From: Peribacillus sp. ACCC06369
Lineage (GTDB): Bacteria > Bacillota > Bacilli > Bacillales > DSM-1321
Direction of reading: 5' to 3'
Assembly (NCBI RefSeq): GCF_030348945.1
Contig: NZ_JAUCEN010000002.1
Location: forward strand, 868,001 to 932,000
Length of the DNA: 64,000 nt
Below the pieces are notes generated by a model, which was given only the letters and a program-made list of their open reading frames with translations, had not been told where the DNA came from and did not search any database. Below are positions 10,834 through 19,397 of this stretch, one piece after another (position 1 is the stretch's first letter; the number at the start of each line of letters is the position of its first letter). The translations under genes were made by a program, and so were the position numbers.

Positions 10834-11679
10834 ATGAAACTTTGTTTCAACCAAGCGACAACACTTGAAAATTCCAACTTGGTCAAAGATCTCAAATACT
10901 GTGAAAAACATGGTTACGATTATATCGAAATCCGTACCATGGATAAATTGCCTGAGTATTTGGAAGAGCACTCTATTGAAGACTTAGCCGAATTTTTTAA
11001 CGCAAATCATATTAAACCACTTGCCTTCAACGCGCTCGTATTCTTTAATAACCGAGATGAAGACGGCCATAAGGCGATAATAGCCGAATTTAAAAACATG
11101 ATGATCATGGCGAAGAAATTGGGTGTTAAATATGTGGTGGCGGTTCCACTTGTAACGGAAGCGAAAATATTGAAAGAAGATATTAAAAACAGCTGTGTGG
11201 AAGTATTGACGGAGCTTTCCGAAATCGCTGAACCGTTTGGCGTAAAAATTGCAGTCGAATTTGTCGGGCATCCGCAATGTACTGTGAATACATTCGGTCA
11301 GGCATACGATATTGTTGAAAAAGTCAATCGTGATAATGTTGGGTTGGTGCTGGACTGTTTTCACTTCCATGCTATGGGTTCCAGTTTGGAGGACTTGAAG
11401 AAAGCGGATGGGTCGAAAATCTTCATTTTACACATTGATGATACAGAGGATTTTCCAATCGGTTTTTTGACGGATGAAGACCGGGTGTGGCCTGGGCATG
11501 GTGCCATAGATTTAGACAGCATATTATTCATCTTGAAGGGAATTGGTTATTCTGACGTCGTATCTGTTGAATTGTTCCGTCCTGAATATTATGAACTCGA
11601 TGCTGAAGAAGCCATTAAGACTGCAAAAGAAACGACAATTCAAGCTATCTCGAAATACTTTGTACTCCAGAATGCGTGA
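10834..11679 (+). CDS. iolI: Inosose isomerase IolI
   Basis: IolI interconverts 2-keto-myo-inositol and 1-keto-D-chiro-inositol, letting D-chiro-inositol enter the pathway. The 281-aa protein is a TIM barrel with metal ligands in VEFVGHPQ, LVLDCFHFHAMG, FILHIDD and VSVELFRPEYY, nearly identical to B. subtilis IolI. The frame extends upstream to 10819, but GGAGG at 10820-10824 and homology (MKLCFN) fix ATG 10834. It starts four bases after the iolH stop. Confidence 0.95.
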   Translation: MKLCFNQATTLENSNLVKDLKYCEKHGYDYIEIRTMDKLPEYLEEHSIEDLAEFFNANHIKPLAFNALVFFNNRDEDGHKAIIAEFKNMMIMAKKLGVKYVVAVPLVTEAKILKEDIKNSCVEVLTELSEIAEPFGVKIAVEFVGHPQCTVNTFGQAYDIVEKVNRDNVGLVLDCFHFHAMGSSLEDLKKADGSKIFILHIDDTEDFPIGFLTDEDRVWPGHGAIDLDSILFILKGIGYSDVVSVELFRPEYYELDAEEAIKTAKETTIQAISKYFVLQNA

Positions 11680-11720
11680 GTAAAAATGGTAATCTCGGGA
11701 AAATGGGGGGTGATGGAATT

Positions 11721-12575
11721 ATGCCTTTAGTATCAATGAGAGAGATGCTTTTGAAAGCAAAAGCAGGAAGTTATGCTGTGGGTCAATATAATATTAATGG
11801 TTTGGCATTCGCCCAGTCTTTTTTACAGGCTGCCAATGAGGAACGAGCGCCAATCATACTTGCGGCATCGGACAGGCTCGTTGATTATCTTGGCGGATTT
11901 AAAACGATTGCGGCTATGGTAAAAAGCCTTATGGAAGAAATGGACATTACGGTTCCGGTTGCCCTTCATCTTGATCATGGAATGGATGTGGAACGCTGCA
12001 AGAAAGCGATCGATGCGGGTTTTACATCGGTCATGATCGATGGCTCCCATCATTCAATAGATGTAAATATTGAAATGACCAAAATGGTTGTCGACTATGC
12101 CCAAAAGAGCGGCGTTTCCGTTGAGGCGGAAGTGGGGACAGTCGGTGGGACGGAGGATGGCCTCGTCGGAGGTATTCAATATGCAAATCCCCATGAATGC
12201 ACGAGGATTGTAAAAGAAACGCAAATTGATGCACTAGCGGCTGCTTTGGGTTCCGTTCATGGTCCATATCAAGGAGAACCTAAACTCGGTTTTGAGGAAA
12301 TGGAATTAATTTCGAACATGACGAATGTGCCTCTCGTCTTACATGGAGGTTCAGGTATTCCGCTGCACCAAATCAAAAAAGCAATTGAACTAGGACACGC
12401 TAAAATAAATGTCAATACCGAAAACATACAAGTGTGGGCAAAAACGATTCGGGAAGTATTGGCCGTTGAAGGAAAAGTATATGAGCCTCGCGCCATCATC
12501 ACACCAGCGAAAGAAGCTATCATCTCCGTCGTGAAGAGAAAAATGGCACAGTTCAATACAATTGGAAAGGCTTAA
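11721..12575 (+). CDS. iolJ: 6-phospho-5-dehydro-2-deoxy-D-gluconate aldolase IolJ
   Basis: IolJ cleaves 2-deoxy-5-keto-gluconate 6-phosphate to dihydroxyacetone phosphate and malonate semialdehyde, feeding glycolysis and IolA. The 284-aa protein is a zinc class II aldolase: LHLDHGMD, SVMIDGSHH, EAEVGTVGG, GSVHGPYQGEP and LHGGSGIP are the standard metal and phosphate-site blocks. The open frame begins at GTG 11676 overlapping iolI, but GGGGGGTGATGG precedes ATG 11721, and the family starts at MxxVSMxE. It is the last canonical iol gene and is followed by a terminator. Confidence 0.94.
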   Translation: MPLVSMREMLLKAKAGSYAVGQYNINGLAFAQSFLQAANEERAPIILAASDRLVDYLGGFKTIAAMVKSLMEEMDITVPVALHLDHGMDVERCKKAIDAGFTSVMIDGSHHSIDVNIEMTKMVVDYAQKSGVSVEAEVGTVGGTEDGLVGGIQYANPHECTRIVKETQIDALAAALGSVHGPYQGEPKLGFEEMELISNMTNVPLVLHGGSGIPLHQIKKAIELGHAKINVNTENIQVWAKTIREVLAVEGKVYEPRAIITPAKEAIISVVKRKMAQFNTIGKA

Positions 12576-12581
12576 GTATGT

Positions 12582-12617
12582 AAAGGTGTTCCCAATTACG
12601 TTGCGGGCACCTTTTTG
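12582..12617 (+). terminator. Terminator after iolJ
   Basis: AAAGGTG and CACCTTT flank a 20-base segment in which TCCC and CGGG can extend the stem, followed by a short T-run. It likely ends most transcription of iolA-J, leaving the next three genes as a separate or read-through unit. Confidence 0.55.
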
Positions 12618-12683
12618 TATATTCAGTTTTTGAATGAGGTGCCATTGCTGAAAAATAGTTCGCTGGTCAGAGGAAGGGTTGCA

Positions 12684-13892
12684 ATGACTTTGTTACATAC
12701 CGCACGAAATAGATTTTTATTTTTAGTGCTCTCATTTATTTTTTGGTTTTCAAATTTCATTTATATACCCATTTTGTCTCCTTACCTTGAGACGATTGGA
12801 GGGGATTATACATTTATCGGCATGGTATTAGGCAGTTATGGGCTGATGCAATTTCTCTTCAGGCTTCCGTTCGGAATTTTTTCCGACCTCATAAAAGTAA
12901 GAAAACCTTTTATTATCTTTGGAATGGTCGTGAGTACGTTGAGTTGCGTGACTTTTGCTTGGGCCGATAGTTTAGGCTGGATCCTTTTGGCCCGCTCGTT
13001 AGCTGGAGTTGCCGCCGCAACATGGGTAGCGTTCACCATTTTGTTTTCCAGCTATTTTTCAGAACGTGATCTTCACCGAGCTATGGGCAGTATCTCGTTA
13101 GCAGTGGTTCTGGCACAGCTGCTTGGAATGGTGGTCAGCGGATACATTGTCGATCAATGGGGATGGCAAGCACCTTTTTGGATGGGAGGGATTATCGGTT
13201 TCGTTGGTATCGTCCTTTCACTTTTTATTTACGAATCGAACGAAGACTTTCTGAAAGAGCCTATTCAATTGAAAGAACTCGTATCAGTTATGCTTGAGCC
13301 GGCGCTTTTAAAAGTATCATTTCTATCCATTCTCGCACATGGCATCATCTTCACGACAATGTTCGGCTTCACTCCGACATTTGCTTTAAAGCTTGGTCTC
13401 CAGACTGATGAGATCAGCATGGTCATCTTTTCATTCATGATTCCTCATGCCATTGCCACCATGCTTAGCGGAAAGATATTCGTACCATTATTCGGACAAT
13501 GGAGGTTACTGAAACTAGCTTTCGGACTAACGGCCATTTTCACAACATGTACGCCATTAATAGATACAAAAGAGATGCTTTTTCTGATTCAAGGGTTGAA
13601 TGGATTCTCATTAGGAATTCTTTTTCCATTATTTTTAGGAATGGCGGTGGAGTCGATTCCCCTTGAAAAAAGGGCAACGGCCATGGGTGCATATCAAGCA
13701 ATTTACGCGATTGGTATGTTTGCGGGACCTTTTATTGCGGGAGTATTGATTTCACATTTAGGTATTTCTGCAGGATTTTATTTTTCGGGTTCACTTGGTG
13801 CAACTGCTGTATTCTTTATGATTTTATGGAGCCGCCATAAAGGAAAGAAACCGAACAGAGAATTGACTGAGCGGCATGTACGGGATGTCTAG
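12684..13892 (+). CDS. MFS transporter of unknown substrate
   Basis: A 402-aa membrane protein with about twelve hydrophobic helices and the MFS loop FGIFSDLIKVRKPFI between helices 2 and 3. The longest frame starts at a TTG inside the iolJ terminator; AGGAAGGG before ATG 12684 gives a much better start (MTLLHTARNRFLF). It is not of the IolF or sugar-porter type by its motifs. Its place between iolJ and a sugar isomerase-like gene suggests uptake or export of an inositol isomer or derivative, but that is inference. It ends 23 nt before the next gene. Confidence 0.8.
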   Translation: MTLLHTARNRFLFLVLSFIFWFSNFIYIPILSPYLETIGGDYTFIGMVLGSYGLMQFLFRLPFGIFSDLIKVRKPFIIFGMVVSTLSCVTFAWADSLGWILLARSLAGVAAATWVAFTILFSSYFSERDLHRAMGSISLAVVLAQLLGMVVSGYIVDQWGWQAPFWMGGIIGFVGIVLSLFIYESNEDFLKEPIQLKELVSVMLEPALLKVSFLSILAHGIIFTTMFGFTPTFALKLGLQTDEISMVIFSFMIPHAIATMLSGKIFVPLFGQWRLLKLAFGLTAIFTTCTPLIDTKEMLFLIQGLNGFSLGILFPLFLGMAVESIPLEKRATAMGAYQAIYAIGMFAGPFIAGVLISHLGISAGFYFSGSLGATAVFFMILWSRHKGKKPNRELTERHVRDV

Positions 13893-13915
13893 TTTAAATA
13901 GAGGAGGAAAACTTT

Positions 13916-14869
13916 ATGAAGGTTGGTTTAGTTACTGATATTTTAGGCTACATGCCATTTGAAGAGATGCTGGATACGTGTGTTGATCTGGGAATAGAGA
14001 CACTCGAGCTTGGATGCGGCAATTGGTCGGGGGCGCCACATCTCGATTTGAATGAACTTCTTGGAAGTCCCACAAAACGAAAGCGGTTTTTAAATGAATT
14101 AAATATAAGGGGGATGAGCATTGCAGCGTTGAATTGTTCTGGCAATCAGCTTGACCCATCAGAAGAAGGAACCATACATAAATCCGTTGTGGATAAGACC
14201 TTTCAGCTAGCAGGGCTTTTGGGTGTCGAAACGGTTGTCATGATGTCGGGATGCCCTGGCGGCGGACCAAGTGACAAGACGCCCAATTGGCTGACACATC
14301 CTATTTTGCCCTCGCATTTTGAGATGCTTGATTGGCAGTGGAATGAGGTGGCATTCCCTTATTGGGAAAAAGCGGTGACAACGGCAAAAGAACATGGAGT
14401 TCGAAAGGTTGCCATCGAAAATCTGGGCTGCAATTTAGTTTACAATCCTGAAACACTCTTTAAATTAAGGCAAGAAGTCGGTGATACGGTCGGCATGAAT
14501 TTTGACCCGAGTCATTTATTTTGGATGGGCGGTGACCCCATCGCGGCTTTAAGGACATTAGGAAGCGCAGTTTATCATATTCACGCAAAAGATGTCAGGT
14601 TAGAAAGAGGGATATATGATGTCCAGGGATTGATTGATGTAAAACCAATGAACCAATACGCAGGAAGATCATGGAATTACGTTGCACTTGGATATGGTCA
14701 CGACAGTGGCTGGTGGAAAGAGTTTTTTACTATCGTTAAAATGATAGGTTATGAAGGACCGATCGTTCTCGAAATGGAAGATTTAACAATGGCGCCATTA
14801 ACAGGCGTGAAAAAATCCATGAATGTTTTGAAAGAAACGTTGCCTAGGGAATTCGATATTTTAACATGA
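13916..14869 (+). CDS. Sugar phosphate isomerase/epimerase family TIM barrel
   Basis: The 317-aa protein is a xylose-isomerase-like TIM barrel (AP-endonuclease family 2 fold). Visible metal-site elements are VAIENLGCN, MNFDPSHLFWMG, VYHIHAKDVR and GPIVLEMED. GAGGAGGAAAAC precedes the ATG. It is clearly distinct from IolE, IolH and IolI, so this cluster holds four barrels of one superfamily. Between an MFS transporter and a LacI regulator at the 3' end of the iol cluster, it probably isomerises or dehydrates another cyclitol or keto-sugar. The reaction cannot be read from sequence. Confidence 0.82.
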   Translation: MKVGLVTDILGYMPFEEMLDTCVDLGIETLELGCGNWSGAPHLDLNELLGSPTKRKRFLNELNIRGMSIAALNCSGNQLDPSEEGTIHKSVVDKTFQLAGLLGVETVVMMSGCPGGGPSDKTPNWLTHPILPSHFEMLDWQWNEVAFPYWEKAVTTAKEHGVRKVAIENLGCNLVYNPETLFKLRQEVGDTVGMNFDPSHLFWMGGDPIAALRTLGSAVYHIHAKDVRLERGIYDVQGLIDVKPMNQYAGRSWNYVALGYGHDSGWWKEFFTIVKMIGYEGPIVLEMEDLTMAPLTGVKKSMNVLKETLPREFDILT

Positions 14870-14939
14870 AGTCTAAATTACTTTATAATGGACTTAATGA
14901 AAATGACAAAATAGAAAATAGGCAGGTGGAGATAATAGA

Positions 14940-15956
14940 ATGAAAATGAGCGATGTGGCGAAATTGGCCAACGTATCTCCCGCAACCGTTTCAAGAGTGC
15001 TCAGACAGCCGGATTTAGTAAGTGAAGATACCAAACAAAAGGTGCTGCAGGTGATTGAAGAGATGAACTACAAGCCTCACATGATTGCCAGTCAGTTCAG
15101 GACGAAAGAGACAAAGATCATTCTGGTCGTCGTACCGGATATAACAAGACCCTTTTTTTCCGAAGTCCTTCGGGGCATTGAGCATACTGCTGTAGAAAAT
15201 GGCTATCAGGTTATATTGGGAGATACCGAGAATGACATTGAACGGGAAAAGGAATACATCGATTTGCTATACAAAAAGCAGGCGGATGGAGCGGTACTCC
15301 TAACCGCTAGAATGAACAAAGAAAGCCTGGAAAATCTCTCAAATCAATTCCCGATTGTACTGGCATGTGAATACGTGGACGGACTGGACATTCCAACTGT
15401 ATCGATCGACAATGTAAGCAGTGCCAGAAAAGTAACGGAACATTTAATCAAGCTTGGACATACACGAATTGCTCATATAACAGGCCCCATGAATATCATC
15501 CTTAGCCGGGATCGCTTAGGGGGGTTCCAGCAGGCAATGAAGAATCATCACTTGAAAGTCAATCAGGAATTAATCCAAGAAGGGGGGGATTATAGCATTG
15601 ACTCAGGGTATGACCAGATGATGAAATTATTATCGCTGGAAAAAAGGCCTGAAGCAGTGTTTGTTTTTAATGATGAAATGGCGCTGGGAGCTGTAAAAGC
15701 GATCCAGGATCATGGGTTGAGCGTTCCCAAGGATATTGCTGTCGTAGGTTTTGATAATTTGAAAATAGCATCCATTTTTCATCCTCATATTACGACCATT
15801 GACCAGCCTAAGTACGAAATAGGGAAAAAAGCAACAAACTTATTGCTGACCTTAATGAAAGGCGGAACCGTTGAAAAGAAAAAATTCGTTATGAAGGATG
15901 AGTTAATCATCCGCGAATCTTGCGGTGCCAATTTGGAAAAAAGTTTGAATGCGTAA
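14940..15956 (+). CDS. LacI-family transcriptional regulator, probable repressor of the iol region
   Basis: The 338-aa protein has an N-terminal helix-turn-helix (MSDVAKLANVSPATVSRVLR, residues 3-22), the hinge-helix region MNYKPHMIASQ, and a periplasmic-binding-protein-like effector domain (ILVVVPDITRPFFSEVLRGIE onward, with VVGFDN near the end). AGGTGGAG precedes the ATG. Classical Bacillus iol operons are controlled by the DeoR-type IolR encoded divergently upstream; none is present here. This gene closing the cluster, together with three LacI-type palindromes before iolA, makes it the likely specific repressor. The effector is unknown. Confidence 0.9.
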   Translation: MKMSDVAKLANVSPATVSRVLRQPDLVSEDTKQKVLQVIEEMNYKPHMIASQFRTKETKIILVVVPDITRPFFSEVLRGIEHTAVENGYQVILGDTENDIEREKEYIDLLYKKQADGAVLLTARMNKESLENLSNQFPIVLACEYVDGLDIPTVSIDNVSSARKVTEHLIKLGHTRIAHITGPMNIILSRDRLGGFQQAMKNHHLKVNQELIQEGGDYSIDSGYDQMMKLLSLEKRPEAVFVFNDEMALGAVKAIQDHGLSVPKDIAVVGFDNLKIASIFHPHITTIDQPKYEIGKKATNLLLTLMKGGTVEKKKFVMKDELIIRESCGANLEKSLNA

Positions 15957-15992
15957 AAATGTTTGGCAAGATTGCTATGTTAGTAAATGAGT

Positions 15993-16017
15993 GGCTTCCT
16001 TTTATGGGGGCCTTTTT
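15993..16017 (+). terminator. Terminator after the LacI regulator
   Basis: GGCTTCC and GGGGGCC pair over seven positions (two G-T pairs) around a 6-base loop, followed by five T. It sits immediately before the decayed BclA-type fragment. Confidence 0.5.
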
Positions 16018-16019
16018 GT

Positions 16020-16306
16020 ATGGTGTTTACCGTTCATGTTACTGGTCGTTATTATTTGACGTATCAAATAAATACCACCGCTGGACTTCTTGCTGGTTCG
16101 AGGTTGATTTTAAATGGTGCCACGCCTATTCCTAGCTCCATAATATCACCAGCTGTCGCGATTTCTAATTATAATAATGATGTGATTGTAAACTTATCAG
16201 CAGGTGATTCAATCTCTCTTCAGATATATTTGGTTTAATTGCCACCGTTGTCTTAACGGGGGGAGGATCTGCAGGAGCTTCACTGACGATCATTCGTTTG
16301 AGTTAA
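16020..16306 (+). pseudogene. Remnant of an exosporium BclA-type C-terminal domain
   Basis: The translation from 16020 gives FTVHVTGRYYLTYQINTTAG and later SRLILNGA, ISNYNNDVIVNLSAGDSISL, the jelly-roll C-terminal trimer domain of collagen-like spore surface glycoproteins (BclA family). It hits TAA at 16236-16238. If one T is restored at about 16228-16231, the frame continues as FGLIATVVLTGGGSAGASL and IIRLS to a stop at 16304-16306, the usual end of this domain. The collagen (Gly-X-Y) part and N-terminus are absent. This is a truncated, frameshifted relic directly after the regulator's terminator. Confidence 0.7.
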
Positions 16307-16358
16307 TCTAAGTCCACAAATCTTAAACATTGAATATGGAACGTAAATGATATTTGTG

Positions 16359-16390
16359 AATCCCATTCATCTTGAATGGGGATTTTTTTG
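16359..16390 (+). terminator. Rho-independent terminator
   Basis: CCCATTCA and TGAATGGG form a perfect 8-bp stem with a 3-base loop, followed by GATTTTTTT. It probably terminated the ancestral BclA-type gene. Confidence 0.6.
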
Positions 16391-16575
16391 TTGATTGAAT
16401 GTATTATGGATTTTTTATTGGACTTATTGTCGATAATCATCATTGGTTTCATTTCGAATTGATCATTTTTGGCGCTTGCATATATAGTTTCAAAAGCACC
16501 CTTAGCTAGAATGGCATCCATTACTAAAGGCTAAGGACCATTCATGGTTGCAAACGGGTTTTAATCCAGATGAAT

Positions 16576-17979
16576 TTACAAGTACTTTTTGTATTTCTTT
16601 AATTTATAGATGACTGTTGGCTGGCTGATACCCATATGTTCTGCCATTTCGTAGGTTGTTTTACATTTTTTCCATGCTTTTGCAATCAGTTGCCTTTCAA
16701 CCTTTTCCAGTGTCTTCTTTAAATCGAAATTCTCTTCACATTCTTGTTCGATTGCCAAGAAGGTGGAATCTTCCGGCTGTTCTATTTGCCCTGTGATGGA
16801 TTGGGGAAGGTGTTCGGGAAATATATTTGGCTCTTCAATGGTCAGGATTAATCGTTCAATTAAGTTTTCTAATTCTCGTATATTTCCTGGCCAATGATAA
16901 TGGGTCAAAACTTCATAAGTCGATGGATGGATTTTTTTGAATTTCTGGTATTTTTCATTGGTTTTCTGTAAGTAATGCTGTATTAAGAGAGGTATATCTT
17001 CTTTACGTTCATGTAGTGCCGGAATTTGGATGGGAATCACATTCAAACGATAAAATAAGTCCAATCTAAACTTACCTTGACTTACCATCTCCTTCAGATC
17101 TTGATTAGTTGCTGTAACCAGGCGGAAGTTAATATGGTTTTCTTTTTTTCCACCGATGCGCTTTATCTTTTTTTCCTGTAATACTTTCAGTAATTTGGCT
17201 TGCATGGCAAGTGGGAGTTCCCCGATTTCATCTAAGAACAGAGTCCCGCTGTCAGCCTGCTCAATCAGGCCCTGCCTCCCTTGTTTATCTGCTCCTGTAA
17301 ATGATCCCGGCTCATAGCCGAATATTTCTGATTCAAACAAACTATCAGGTATCGTGCTGCAATTCACTTCGATAAAAGGTTCTTTCTTTCGGTTGCTTTG
17401 GTCATGAACAGCACGGGCAAAAGTGCTTTTCCCTACCCCGGAAGGTCCTAATAAGAGTATCGTGGCATCGGTTTTTGCGACATTATGGATCGTTTTTAAA
17501 ATATGCTTCGTTTCGTTACTTCTAGCAATCAAATAATGGTAATCAAGTTCCTTTTCTCTTAAATCCTCGACTTCCGTTTGATAGCCTTTTACTTTTCGTT
17601 GTAATTGCTCAAATTGATCCTGCAATTGCAGGATCTCGGTTTGATCCTGACCATAGCTTATTACCCTAACGAGAAGTCCTTCCTTATTAAAAATGGGATA
17701 GCCAGTCGACATGACAACATGACCGGTTTTTGTTTCTTGCATTATCCGCTTCGCTTTCTTTTCTTTTAAAACAATCGCATTGATGGAAGGTGTGAGAAGG
17801 CCCTCACTTTCTAATTGATAGACGGAGGTACCGATATAAGAGTCACTTTCCATACCATAAATCTCCCAAAGCTTTGGGTTGGAATATAAAATGATTCCAT
17901 CTTGATCGGTAATGAGTATGTTATTATTAGATGTTTCAATAATCTTATTTAGTTCTTCCTCCAGCATATCGTCGTACAT
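16576..17979 (-). CDS. Sigma-54-dependent transcriptional activator with PAS domain
   Basis: The 467-aa protein has a PAS sensor (about residues 10-115), a short coiled coil (about 118-145), and an AAA+ sigma-54 interaction domain. The latter has Walker A GPSGVGKS (178-185), the sigma-54 contact loop GSFTGA (225-230) and Walker B GTLFLDE (245-251). A C-terminal helix-turn-helix follows (YEMAEHMGISQPTVIYKLKKY). The contact loop is GSFTGA instead of the canonical GAFTGA. It is divergent from the ureohydrolase operon, whose upstream region holds a -24/-12 promoter and a palindrome, so it most likely activates that operon in response to a ligand sensed by the PAS domain. Confidence 0.92.
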   Translation of the reverse strand: MYDDMLEEELNKIIETSNNNILITDQDGIILYSNPKLWEIYGMESDSYIGTSVYQLESEGLLTPSINAIVLKEKKAKRIMQETKTGHVVMSTGYPIFNKEGLLVRVISYGQDQTEILQLQDQFEQLQRKVKGYQTEVEDLREKELDYHYLIARSNETKHILKTIHNVAKTDATILLLGPSGVGKSTFARAVHDQSNRKKEPFIEVNCSTIPDSLFESEIFGYEPGSFTGADKQGRQGLIEQADSGTLFLDEIGELPLAMQAKLLKVLQEKKIKRIGGKKENHINFRLVTATNQDLKEMVSQGKFRLDLFYRLNVIPIQIPALHERKEDIPLLIQHYLQKTNEKYQKFKKIHPSTYEVLTHYHWPGNIRELENLIERLILTIEEPNIFPEHLPQSITGQIEQPEDSTFLAIEQECEENFDLKKTLEKVERQLIAKAWKKCKTTYEMAEHMGISQPTVIYKLKKYKKYL

Positions 17980-18070
17980 AGGTCCCGCTCCTTTGGGTTT
18001 TGAGATGGTTATTAATTAAAATATAAATCAAAAAGTCGGAATAATCAAAAATTAAATCAATAAATAAGAA

Positions 18071-18092
18071 AATGATTAAGTTATTAATCATT
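18071..18092. promoter_or_regulatory. Upstream activator palindrome for the sigma-54 regulator
   Basis: AATGATTAA-GTTA-TTAATCATT is a perfect 9-bp inverted repeat with a 4-bp spacer. It is centred about 60-85 bp upstream of the -24/-12 promoter and between the divergent genes, the usual place for an enhancer-type binding site of an NtrC/RocR-like activator. Confidence 0.55.
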
Positions 18093-18140
18093 TGATGAAA
18101 CAGAAATAACGAAAAGCCTTATAAACCGCAGCTAAATAGT

Positions 18141-18156
18141 TGGCGTGAATCTTGCT
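18141..18156 (+). promoter_or_regulatory. Sigma-54 (-24/-12) promoter
   Basis: TTGGCGTGAATCTTGCTT contains GG at 18142-18143 and GC at 18154-18155 with exactly ten bases between, fitting TGGCACG-N4-TTGCW except for GT in place of AC. The adjacent divergent gene encodes a sigma-54 activator, which strongly supports the call. Confidence 0.75.
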
Positions 18157-18301
18157 TATGTAAAAGGTAAGAAGATAATTTTAAAACAAGGGTGTTATAT
18201 AATTCTATTCTTCTATTAATGTATAAAAAGGTGGAAGTTTATATGGCATCGTGCAATGCCATGGAGTGAAAAATAATAGTGGAAATTTAGGAGGATGTTA
18301 C

Positions 18302-19300
18302 ATGATGAAGTATCAACCGAAAGACTCATTCAAATCACCCCGTTTTTGCGGAGTACGTACGTTTATGCGGCTTCCATTTGTTGAACAGGTAGATGAACAT
18401 ATGGATTTTGTCATTACGGGAATTCCTTTTGATTCCGGGCAATCATTTAGGACGGGTGCGAGATTCGGACCAGAAGCCATTCGCGATTTTTCAATCCTTT
18501 TACGTCCTTATAATCCAGAACAGGATATTAATATTTTTGATTATATATCAGGAATTGATTATGGAGATATTCCAATCATTCCTGGCTATATTTCTGAGAC
18601 TTATAAAAAGATTGAAGAAGAGCTTACCCCCATCATTGATAAAGGGATCATTCCCATTTCATTAGGAGGCGATCATTCTATTACTCTAGGGGAGTTACGT
18701 GCAATCGTTAAAAAACATGGACCAGTTGCCCTGCTTCAATTCGATGCTCACTCTGATACTTGGGATAGTTATTTTGAACAAAAGTATAATCACGGAACCG
18801 TTTTTCGCCGCGCAATAGAAGAGGGCCTCATCGATGTATCGCGTTCTCTTCAAATTGGTATGAGGGGTGGTCTGTACGGACCGGAGGATCTTCAGGATGC
18901 CCGGGATTTAGGGTTGGGCGTTTATACGACGAACGATTATAAACGTATCGGGGTTGAAAAGATGCTTGGAGTCATTCATGAGCGTGTCGCGAAGGGGCCG
19001 GTGTTTTTATCTTTTGACATTGATTTTTTAGATCCCGTTTATGCACCTGGAACAGGAACCCCGGAAGTTTCAGGGGCCAGCATTGATGATGCTTTAGCCT
19101 TTGTAAGAGGTTTGACAAATATAGATTTTGTAGGATTCGATCTCGTTGAGGTTTTACCATCATACGATCACGGACAAGTCACGGCTGCCGCAGCGGCTAA
19201 TATCGTCTATGAATTCATCACACTCATCGCTCTCGCAAAAAAAGGGAAACTGGAGAAAAAAGAGAGAGTTGGAGATCTGGAAACGCAGCTTAACAACTAG
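18302..19300 (+). CDS. Ureohydrolase (agmatinase / guanidino-acid hydrolase family)
   Basis: The enzyme splits urea from a guanidino substrate using two Mn(II) ions. All metal ligands are visible in the 332-aa protein: GGDHS (122-126, His125), DAHSD (148-152) and the Asp239/Asp241 pair in FDIDFLDP, followed by APGTGTPEVSG. The longest frame starts at 18251, but AGGAGG lies 7-8 bases before ATG 18302. The substrate cannot be told from sequence: agmatine, guanidinobutyrate, guanidinopropionate or a hydroxylated relative are possible. It is the first gene after the sigma-54 promoter and precedes a sodium symporter, which suggests uptake and hydrolysis of an external guanidino compound. Confidence 0.85.
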   Translation: MMKYQPKDSFKSPRFCGVRTFMRLPFVEQVDEHMDFVITGIPFDSGQSFRTGARFGPEAIRDFSILLRPYNPEQDINIFDYISGIDYGDIPIIPGYISETYKKIEEELTPIIDKGIIPISLGGDHSITLGELRAIVKKHGPVALLQFDAHSDTWDSYFEQKYNHGTVFRRAIEEGLIDVSRSLQIGMRGGLYGPEDLQDARDLGLGVYTTNDYKRIGVEKMLGVIHERVAKGPVFLSFDIDFLDPVYAPGTGTPEVSGASIDDALAFVRGLTNIDFVGFDLVEVLPSYDHGQVTAAAAANIVYEFITLIALAKKGKLEKKERVGDLETQLNN

Positions 19301-19397
19301 TTTCCTCATTTAAATGGAAGGAAGGAATGGTATACTTCCTCCTTCCCTCCCTCTATAAAGCGATAAAAACAAAACAACCCCAAAAGGAGATGTGTAA

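Noticed and set aside
16303..16521. 72-codon minus-strand frame
   Set aside because: It overlaps a perfect terminator hairpin, has no ribosome binding site and no recognisable domain.
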